A stretch of DNA of 64,000 nucleotides from Nocardioides sp. R-C-SC26 (lineage in GTDB: Bacteria; Actinomycetota; Actinomycetes; Propionibacteriales; Nocardioidaceae). Made by a program: the position numbers and the translations under genes. A model generated the notes under the pieces. It was not told where the DNA came from and made no database searches. It saw only the letters and a list, made by a program, of their open reading frames with translations. Shown piece after piece: positions 58,412 to 64,000 of the stretch. The stretch is taken from NCBI RefSeq assembly GCF_021246465.1, contig NZ_JAHRHK010000015.1:25133-89132 (forward strand), read 5' to 3'. Position 1 is the stretch's first letter. Each line of letters opens with the position of its first letter.

Positions 58412-58433
58412 CTGACCTGCAACTTCAGGTCAG
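58412..58433. promoter_or_regulatory. Palindrome upstream of the sigB-like gene
   Basis: CTGACCTG and CAGGTCAG are perfect 8-base arms with a CAACTT centre, 85 bases before the SigR-type -35. The shape suits a dimeric repressor or activator; no known consensus is recognised. Confidence 0.4.
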
Positions 58434-58517
58434 TCCGACACGTCCTCCACTACGAAGACCAGTGCACGGGTCGCGGTTCCACACCGCTCCCGGGTGCTGA
58501 GCCTTCGGGGTGAGGTG

Positions 58518-58543
58518 GGAATCCGCCGCACCCCGCCACCGTT
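58518..58543 (+). promoter_or_regulatory. SigR/SigH-type promoter of the sigB-like gene
   Basis: GGAAT (58518-58522), exactly 18 bases, then GTT (58541-58543). Transcription would start near 58550, about 38 bases before ATG 58589. In mycobacteria and corynebacteria sigB is transcribed by SigH, so the match is expected. Confidence 0.6.
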
Positions 58544-58588
58544 GTGATGGATGTGGCCTGAACGGCCACAGGATGTGAGGGGGTCCCC

Positions 58589-59560
58589 ATGGCTGTCACC
58601 GCCGCGACCCGGACGACGAACCGGTCGGCCACGCGCGAGATCGAAGGTCGCGACAGCGTCGGTCTCTACCTGGACGAGATCGCCCGCACGCCCCTGCTCG
58701 ACGCCGTCACCGAGGTCGAGCTGTCCAAGACGATCGAGGCCGGCCTAATGGCGGAGTACCTGCTCGCCGAGGGCCGGGTCGGACGTCGCAAGGGCGGCGC
58801 GCCGATGCACGCCACCGAGGCCGAGCTGGAGTGGCTGGCCGAGGAGGGTCGCAAGGCGGTGGACACCTTCATCACCGCGAACCTGCGGCTCGTGGTCTCG
58901 ATCGCCCGCAAGTACGGCCGGTCCCAGATGCCGATGCTGGATCTGATCCAGGAGGGCAACACCGGACTCATCCGCGCGGTGGAGAAGTTCGACTACACCA
59001 AGGGCTACAAGTTCTCCACCTACGCCACCTGGTGGGTGCGCCAGGCGATCACCCGAGGCATCGCCCAGCAGGCGCGCGTGGTGCGCCTGCCTGTCCACGT
59101 GGTCGAGGAGCTGAACCAGGTCAGCGGCGCTCGCCGAACCCTGGAGCGCCAACTCGGTCGCGACCCCGAGCCCGAGGAGATCGCCACCGAGCTCGGCATG
59201 GCACTGGAGCGGGTGCTGGACCTCATGGCCTGGGGCCGCGAGCACGTCAGCCTCGACACCCCGGTCGACGAGGACGGCGACACCTCACTCGGCGACCTGA
59301 TGGCTCAGGAGACGGCGCCCGCGCCCGACGTGACGGTGCTGGACGTGGAGTCACGCGAACGGCTCAACCGGTTGGTGGGCCAGCTCGACGAACGCGCGGC
59401 CGACATCATCCGCTCGCGCTACGGCCTGGTCGACGGACGGCAGCACAAGCTCGCCGACATCGGCGTCAAGCACGGCATCTCCGCCGAGCGGGTGCGCCAG
59501 CTCGAACGCGAGGCCCTGCAGAAGCTGCGGCGACTCGGAGACCCCGACCTCGCCGCCTGA
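58589..59560 (+). CDS. sigB: Group 2 (SigB-like) sigma factor
   Basis: This 323-residue principal-like sigma factor lacks region 1.1 and keeps regions 1.2 (DSVGLYLDEIARTPLL), 2 ([18 protein letters not shown]), 3 and 4 (SAERVRQLEREALQKLRR). Group 2 factors are nonessential and act in stress and stationary phase. A purine-rich GAGGGGG ribosome site precedes ATG 58589. A GGAAT-N18-GTT promoter and two palindromes (58412-58433 and TGTGGCC-N5-GGCCACA at 58552-58570) lie in the 227-base leader region. Confidence 0.92.
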   Translation: MAVTAATRTTNRSATREIEGRDSVGLYLDEIARTPLLDAVTEVELSKTIEAGLMAEYLLAEGRVGRRKGGAPMHATEAELEWLAEEGRKAVDTFITANLRLVVSIARKYGRSQMPMLDLIQEGNTGLIRAVEKFDYTKGYKFSTYATWWVRQAITRGIAQQARVVRLPVHVVEELNQVSGARRTLERQLGRDPEPEEIATELGMALERVLDLMAWGREHVSLDTPVDEDGDTSLGDLMAQETAPAPDVTVLDVESRERLNRLVGQLDERAADIIRSRYGLVDGRQHKLADIGVKHGISAERVRQLEREALQKLRRLGDPDLAA

Positions 59561-59659
59561 TCGGGCCCGCTCCCGATCCACCCGACGGGTCCGCCCGGTC
59601 ACACGCTGACCGTGCGGGCCCGTTGCGTCGTCCGGCCCGTCGACGACGAGAATGTCGAG

Positions 59660-60139
59660 GTGCGCATCGGCCCCGACCCGCTGACCAGCCCCGAGATCAT
59701 CGCGTTCCTGCAGGCACACCTGGATCAGATGCGGGAGATCTCGCCGCCGGAGTCGGTGCATGCGCTCGATCTGGACGGCCTCCGGGCACCGGGGGTCTGG
59801 TTCCACTCCGCCTACGACCGGGCCGCCGGCGGGCCCGTCGGCGTCGATGAGCTGGTCGGGTGCGGGGCACTCAAGCGGCTCGACGAGGCCGCGGTCGAGC
59901 TGAAGTCGATGCGCACCGCCCCGCACCGGCAGGGCGAGGGCATCGCGAGCCGACTGCTGGTCCACCTCCTCGACCAGGCACGCCAGCTGGGCTTCGGGCG
60001 GATCAACCTGGAGACCGGCGCGGAGGACTTCTTCGCGCCCGCACGACGGCTCTACGAGCGGCACGGGTTCGTGGTGTGCGAGCCGTTCGGCGACTACCGG
60101 CCCGACCCGCTCAGCGTGTTCATGACGCGAGAGCTGTAG
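59660..60139 (+). CDS. GNAT family N-acetyltransferase
   Basis: This 159-residue protein is a single GNAT domain with the acetyl-CoA loop RQGEGIASRLL and the LYERHGFVVCEPFGDY tail. It resembles YhfO/PaiA-like acetyltransferases that begin with a PxxLTSPEI segment. I prefer GTG 59660 because the domain starts there; a GTG at 59612 in the same frame adds 16 residues of unlikely sequence. No good ribosome site is seen for either. It lies 99 bases after the sigB-like gene. Confidence 0.8.
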   Translation: MRIGPDPLTSPEIIAFLQAHLDQMREISPPESVHALDLDGLRAPGVWFHSAYDRAAGGPVGVDELVGCGALKRLDEAAVELKSMRTAPHRQGEGIASRLLVHLLDQARQLGFGRINLETGAEDFFAPARRLYERHGFVVCEPFGDYRPDPLSVFMTREL

Positions 60140-60160
60140 GCGTCGTCACGGCCTCGGGCG

Positions 60161-60748
60161 TCAGACAGCCGTCAACTCCGCCCAGATCTCCCCGACCCGC
60201 GTCCGCAGCTCCTCGATCGTGCTCACGTTCTCGATGACGTGCGTGGCGATGGCCAGCCGTTGCTCGCGGGTCGCCTGGGCGGCGATCCGCGACTCGGCGT
60301 CCTCGCGCGTCCAGCCGCGATCCCGCAGCATCCGATCGATCCGCATCTCGTCAGGCACATCGACCACCAGGACGGCGTCGAAGCCGTCGGCGCGGCCGGA
60401 CTCGGCGAGCAACGGGATGTCGTGCACGACGACGTCCTCCGGCGTCGCCGACGCCTCCAGCTCGGCGTAGCGCTCGAACACCAGCGGGTGCACGATCGAC
60501 TCGAGCAGCGTGCGCTTCTCCTCGTCACCGAAGACCAGCGCACCCATCCGCGGTCGGTCGAGGTCGCCGTCGTCGGTGAGCAGCTCGGGTCCGAACGCGG
60601 CCACCACCTGCTCCAACCCCGGGGTGCCGCGTGCCACGACCTCGCGCGCGAGGGCGTCGGCATCGATCACGATCGCCCCGAGGTCGGCCAGCATCGCCGC
60701 CACGGGGCTCTTGCCCGATGCCACCCCGCCGGTCAGGCCCACTCGCAT
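60161..60748 (-). CDS. coaE: Dephospho-CoA kinase
   Basis: This 195-residue P-loop kinase carries out the last step of coenzyme A synthesis. The Walker A is GGVASGKSP: the required GKS is intact, though the usual Thr after it is Pro. The DADALARE and VHDIPLLAESGR segments also fit. Many actinobacterial CoaE proteins carry an extra C-terminal UPF0157 domain; this one does not. ATG 60748 lies six bases after TACGGT, so a leaderless mRNA is likely. It ends 21 bases from the convergent GNAT gene. Confidence 0.94.
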   Translation of the reverse strand: MRVGLTGGVASGKSPVAAMLADLGAIVIDADALAREVVARGTPGLEQVVAAFGPELLTDDGDLDRPRMGALVFGDEEKRTLLESIVHPLVFERYAELEASATPEDVVVHDIPLLAESGRADGFDAVLVVDVPDEMRIDRMLRDRGWTREDAESRIAAQATREQRLAIATHVIENVSTIEELRTRVGEIWAELTAV

Positions 60749-60754
60749 GGGCTC

Positions 60755-60760
60755 ACCGTA
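60755..60760 (-). promoter_or_regulatory. Predicted -10 box of leaderless coaE mRNA
   Basis: On the minus strand TACGGT, then GAGCCC, then ATG 60748. No ribosome site is present. Confidence 0.45.
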
Positions 60761-60778
60761 GCCATCCGCGACACCGGG

Positions 60779-61612
60779 TCAGCAGCCGTGGTTCAGCTGC
60801 GCACAGGTGTCGGTGCCCCACGCCAACGTGAAGCGGTGCACGGTTCCCGAGAGAGCGACCTGCACCTGGATCGGCGCGAGGTCCATCTGGTTGACCGCCG
60901 GGTCGGTCAGCACGCCGTCCACAGGGCTGTAGAGCACCCGCCACCAGGTACCGCCGCCGTCGTCCTCGACGATCTCGGCCTGCTGGGTGATCCCGTCGGG
61001 GAAGACGTAGCCGATGCCGGTCACGCCCTCGGGCAGCGGCCCGCCGGCCGCGAAGACCTGGCGCATCCGGTCTGCCGCCATATCGATCACGTTCGAGCTG
61101 ACCCGCCACGGCGCCACGTCGTCGCGATCGAACGGGGCGTCGACCCGACCCCCGCCCTGCACCGTGACCGTCGACGGCGTCCTCTCGCACGAGGTCCATC
61201 GTCGCCCTGCGCGGTAGAAGACGCCGAAGGTCTCCGAGTCGCCCGTCACCACGGCAGGCTCGGCCCGCGGGGTCAGCGCGCCGACCTCGCGTTCGCACTC
61301 GGCCAACGACGCCAGCGAGCGGACCGGCGCTCCCTCCGTCCCGGTCGGCTCCGGGAGCGGCGCGGGACTCGTGGCCGCGATCGGCAGCGGAGACGGGAGG
61401 GTGGCCCGGTCGTCGGATCGGTCCGCGAGGAGCGAGTCGGCGACAGCGACGCCTCCGGCCAGGAGCACGACGGCCGCCGCAGCGGCGAGCGGCGCTCGTC
61501 GGTCGCGGCGCGGCCGCGCGGTCTCGTCATCGACCCCGGCCACCACCCGCGCTCGCAGGCGAGCGCGGGTGTGGTCGTCGAGCGGGTCGATCAGGGGCGG
61601 CGTGCTGGTCAT
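60779..61612 (-). CDS. Membrane-anchored partner of ECF sigma factor
   Basis: This 277-residue protein has a short cytoplasmic N-terminus (about 44 residues), one membrane helix (about 45-60) and an extracytoplasmic part with four Cys (CEREV, SCER, TCAQ and a C-terminal Cys), which suggests disulfides. The ATG overlaps the ECF sigma stop (ATGA), the normal position for an anti-sigma factor, but no zinc anti-sigma motif is visible. The function is inferred from context. Confidence 0.72.
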   Translation of the reverse strand: MTSTPPLIDPLDDHTRARLRARVVAGVDDETARPRRDRRAPLAAAAAVVLLAGGVAVADSLLADRSDDRATLPSPLPIAATSPAPLPEPTGTEGAPVRSLASLAECEREVGALTPRAEPAVVTGDSETFGVFYRAGRRWTSCERTPSTVTVQGGGRVDAPFDRDDVAPWRVSSNVIDMAADRMRQVFAAGGPLPEGVTGIGYVFPDGITQQAEIVEDDGGGTWWRVLYSPVDGVLTDPAVNQMDLAPIQVQVALSGTVHRFTLAWGTDTCAQLNHGC

Positions 61613-62193
61613 GACGGAACTCCTTCGGCAGGTTGATCGCGGGACAGACGGGCACGAGCCCGGGACAGGCGTGAGCGGACGGTGCCGACGGGGACACCGA
61701 GCGCGGCCGCGGCGGCTGCGTAGTCGAGGCCCGACCAGACGACGAGCGCGAGGACGTCCTGCTCGCGCCGGGGCAGCCGGGAGACCTCGACGAGGACCTC
61801 GCGCATCCGCGCCTCGGCGTCCACGCGCGCCTCGACCTCCTCGGCCGGGTCGGCCACCACCTCGACCGGCATCCTCCCCGAGAGACGCACCTGGCGACGA
61901 TGGCCTCGGAGCAGGTTGCGGCACACGTTCGTGGCCACTCCGTACAGCCACGGGAGCACCGAGTCGTCGTGCACCACGATGCGATCGCGATGCCGCCAGA
62001 CCTCCAGGAAGGTGGACGCGGTGGCGTCCTCGGCGTCGGCGCGACTGCCGGTGATCCGGAAGCAGTGCCGGTAGATCCGATCGGCATGGCGGTCGAACGC
62101 CTCGGCGACCGCGCCCCGGTCGCCCGCGCGGAACGCCGCCGCGAGCTCGGCCTCGGTGAGTTCCACTCCCCCAGGCTCCCCCACTGGTCTCAT
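61609..62193 (-). CDS. ECF RNA polymerase sigma factor
   Basis: This 194-residue sigma factor has region 2 (about 25-95, with DAEDATASTFLEVWRHRD) and region 4 (about 135-185, with YAAAAAALGVPVGTVRSRLSRAR). Its layout resembles the SigK/SigE-like ECFs that are paired with a membrane protein. ATG 62193 is the first start; GTG 62163 is an alternative. I found no clear ECF promoter upstream. It is divergent from the AMP-binding gene. Confidence 0.88.
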   Translation of the reverse strand: MRPVGEPGGVELTEAELAAAFRAGDRGAVAEAFDRHADRIYRHCFRITGSRADAEDATASTFLEVWRHRDRIVVHDDSVLPWLYGVATNVCRNLLRGHRRQVRLSGRMPVEVVADPAEEVEARVDAEARMREVLVEVSRLPRREQDVLALVVWSGLDYAAAAAALGVPVGTVRSRLSRARARLSRDQPAEGVPS

Positions 62194-62244
62194 GTCGGGT
62201 CATGTCCGGCTACCGGACCCGAGTTCCCGCCCCGGCCGACCTTC

Positions 62245-62250
62245 TACGCT
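62245..62250 (+). promoter_or_regulatory. Predicted -10 box of leaderless AMP-ligase mRNA
   Basis: TACGCT, then CTGCTC, then ATG 62257. No ribosome site is present between. Confidence 0.45.
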
Positions 62251-62256
62251 CTGCTC

Positions 62257-63468
62257 ATGCAGGAGGGGGCGCGGGTGGCGCTACTGGTGCCCGGTTCGCA
62301 GGCCTACGTCGACGCCGTCTGGTCGCTGCTCGCACGGGGGATCTTCCCGATCCCGCTCGATCCTCGGCTCACGGCCGGCGAACGCGAGCGCATCCTCGCT
62401 CCGCTACAGCCCGACGTCCTGGTGACGACCGAAGCCGAGCTGGCTGCCGTGACCTCCGCCGACCGCGGACTGCCGCGGGCCCGACCCATGCACTGCACCA
62501 GCGGCACGACCGGGATCCCCAAGGGGGTCGACAGCGGGCTGTTGGACGACGCCTCCGCCGCGGCTCTGGTCGCCGAGGAACGGGACGCGTGGGGGTTCGG
62601 CCCCGACGACGTCAACCTGGTGCTGAGCCCGCTCTATCACTCAGCGCCACTCAGGTTCGGGCTCGGCACGCTGCTGGCCGGCGGCCGGCTCGCCATCACC
62701 GGCCCCGACCCCGTCGCCGTCACCGCGGCGATCCAGCGCGAGCGTCCCACGACGATGTTCTGCGTGCCCACGCATCTGCAGCGCCTCTTCGCGCACTGGG
62801 ACATCGTCGGAGTTCCCGACCTCTCCAGCTTTCGGCTCGTCGCCCACGCGGGCGCGCCCTGCCCGACCGACGTCAAGCACCGCCTCATCGAGCTCTTCCC
62901 GGAGGGCTCGACCTGGGAGTTCTACGGTGCGACCGAGGGCCAGTTCACCGCCTGCCGCAGCGAGGAGTGGCTCACCCGGCCGGGCACCGTCGGGCGCGCC
63001 CGCCCAGGACGGTCGCTCACCCTGGACGCCGACGGCACCATCTGGTGCACCGTGCCCGACTACGCCCGCTTCACCTACGTCGGCGACCCCGAGAAGACGG
63101 CGGCCGCCTGGCGCGGCGACGCGTTCAGCGTCGGCGATCTCGGCCGGATGGACGCCGACGGCTACCTCTACCTCGACGGCCGGCGCACCGACCTGATCAT
63201 CAGCGGCGGCGTGAACGTCTACCCGCTCGAGGTCGAGCGGGTGCTCGGGGAGCACCCCGGAGTCGACGACGTCGCGGGCGGCGGGGGGCCGGGCCCGGAC
63301 TGGGGCCAGCGGGTGACCGCGGTCGTCGTCGGCACCGCCTCGGAGCAGGATCTGGCGGCGTGGGCACGTGAACGACTCGCCCCGCCGAAGCGGCCGAAGG
63401 CCTGGCGCTTCACCGACGTCCTCCCCCGCACCCTGACCGGCAAGGTGCGGCGCGACCAGCTGCTCTGA
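62257..63468 (+). CDS. AMP-binding acyl-CoA synthetase, short form
   Basis: This 403-residue member of the ANL superfamily activates a carboxylate as acyl-AMP and then acyl-CoA. The P-loop is CTSGTTGIPKGV, the A5 motif YGATEGQ, the hinge motif YLDGRRTDLIISGG and the catalytic Lys is in RTLTGKVRR near the end. It lacks about 60-100 N-terminal residues relative to most family members and begins directly at VALLVPGSQAYV. The start is supported by a leaderless-type promoter, so the short form may be genuine. The substrate is unknown. Confidence 0.87.
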   Translation: MQEGARVALLVPGSQAYVDAVWSLLARGIFPIPLDPRLTAGERERILAPLQPDVLVTTEAELAAVTSADRGLPRARPMHCTSGTTGIPKGVDSGLLDDASAAALVAEERDAWGFGPDDVNLVLSPLYHSAPLRFGLGTLLAGGRLAITGPDPVAVTAAIQRERPTTMFCVPTHLQRLFAHWDIVGVPDLSSFRLVAHAGAPCPTDVKHRLIELFPEGSTWEFYGATEGQFTACRSEEWLTRPGTVGRARPGRSLTLDADGTIWCTVPDYARFTYVGDPEKTAAAWRGDAFSVGDLGRMDADGYLYLDGRRTDLIISGGVNVYPLEVERVLGEHPGVDDVAGGGGPGPDWGQRVTAVVVGTASEQDLAAWARERLAPPKRPKAWRFTDVLPRTLTGKVRRDQLL

Positions 63469-63552
63469 GATCGGCCTCACGACGAAATGCCGTGTTTCGC
63501 CGACAGGGAGCGGATCCGGTTCGTACGCTCACGCCGAACCTGGGAGGTCCTC

Positions 63553-64000
63553 GTGCTCGTCCGTGCTTCTGCTGTCGTCTCCGTCCTGCTCGCCGGACTG
63601 GCGCTGATGGGCGCCGGCCCCGGCGCCGTCGCGCAGGCGGAGCCGTCGGCCCGCGCTCGCGCAGCGGCCCCCGACTACAGCCTGGTCACCCTGCGCCAAC
63701 TCCAGACGTACGGCGCGGCGGTCTACGGCGCCAACAACTGGGCCAGCCCCGACGCCGTCGAGCTGTTCACCGACGCCGAGGGTCGCGTCGGGGTGGCGAC
63801 CGTCGACAACGGCGCCCTCGTGGTCGACCGGTACGACGCCGAGACCTGGACCAAGGTCGGCTCGCGCACGCAGATCGCCTTCGGCGACTGGAACCTCTAC
63901 GGCGGCTTCCTCGCCGCCGACGGCGGCACGTTCTACCTCCTGCTCGGTCGCAGCAACCGCCAGGAGAACGATGCCCGCGGCGCCTCCGTCGTCCCCCCCT
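63553..64000 (+). CDS. Secreted protein, partial (cut by window end)
   Basis: A GTG at 63553 follows GGGAGG at five bases and opens a frame of 149 codons that runs off the right edge. The product starts with a signal peptide (MLVRASAVVSVLLAGLAL, likely cleaved after AVAQA). The mature part (DYSLVTLRQLQTYGAAVYG and after) shows repeating aromatic-Gly-Asp strands that resemble a beta-propeller, but I do not recognise a family. The 84 bases before it contain a TACGCT that could be a -10 box. Confidence 0.75.
   Translation, partial: MLVRASAVVSVLLAGLALMGAGPGAVAQAEPSARARAAAPDYSLVTLRQLQTYGAAVYGANNWASPDAVELFTDAEGRVGVATVDNGALVVDRYDAETWTKVGSRTQIAFGDWNLYGGFLAADGGTFYLLLGRSNRQENDARGASVVPP

Noticed and set aside
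60700..60748. coaE Walker A with Pro after GKS (GGVASGKSP)
   Set aside because: The essential GxxxxGKS is intact and the rest of the enzyme is normal, so no loss of function is claimed.

Overview
The window is chromosomal DNA from a high-GC Gram-positive bacterium. The fused E2/E1 2-oxoglutarate enzyme, the polyprenyl-phosphate GlcNAc-1-phosphate transferase beside the atp operon, the gene order argS-lysA-hom-thrC-thrB-rho-rpmE-prfA-prmC-sua5-atp, the many GTG starts and several actinobacteria-restricted families (DUF4192, DUF5998, DUF7455-type proteins) point to an actinomycete, most likely a Nocardioides-like member of the Nocardioidaceae. The genus is inference.

Bases 1-18502 form one long minus-strand block read from right to left. 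It holds argS and lysA, the threonine genes hom-thrC-thrB (overlapping by 4 bases each), rho, a stand-alone receiver and a sensor histidine kinase, rpmE, prfA-prmC-sua5 (overlapping), the GlcNAc-1-phosphate transferase, and the start of the ATP synthase operon (atpI-like, atpZ-like, atpB, atpE, atpF, and atpH cut by the window edge). Bases 18591-31765 hold a tRNA-Arg(CCG), an LCP-family protein with a partner lipoprotein, kgd with two small followers, thymidine kinase, a secreted SGNH esterase, a SigE-type sigma factor with a membrane-anchored partner, a CAP-domain secreted protein, an alkaline-phosphatase-like hydrolase and a DUF5998 protein.

Bases 31792-44179 hold a GNAT/acyl-CoA-ligase fusion, parC, an LppX-type lipoprotein, an MFS exporter, a beta-carbonic anhydrase, a broken alpha/beta hydrolase, a HigBA-type toxin-antitoxin pair, parE and a small zinc-ribbon protein. 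Bases 44389-64000 hold a CNNM/CorC transporter, the principal sigma factor sigA, a HhH-GPD glycosylase, a glutamate-cysteine-ligase-like enzyme, a DUF4192 protein, dinB, two GNATs, the 5-oxoprolinase genes pxpA-pxpB-pxpC, an S9 oligopeptidase, a sigB-like sigma factor, coaE, an ECF sigma factor with its partner, an acyl-CoA synthetase, and a secreted protein cut by the right edge.

The content is mostly housekeeping. The only accessory-looking spot is the higBA insertion at about 40.9-41.6 kb, which replaces the end of a hydrolase. The most interesting signals are regulatory or translational: parE without a canonical start codon; a recurrent TANNNT-N6-[A/G]TG arrangement that predicts many leaderless mRNAs; two exact GGAAT-N18-GTT (SigR/SigH-type) promoters, one in front of the sigB-like gene; CRP/GlxR-like palindromes; and a 32-base palindromic repeat present three times. 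I found no CRISPR array, prophage, insertion sequence or obviously new multi-gene system. No stretch longer than 300 bases lacks a gene.
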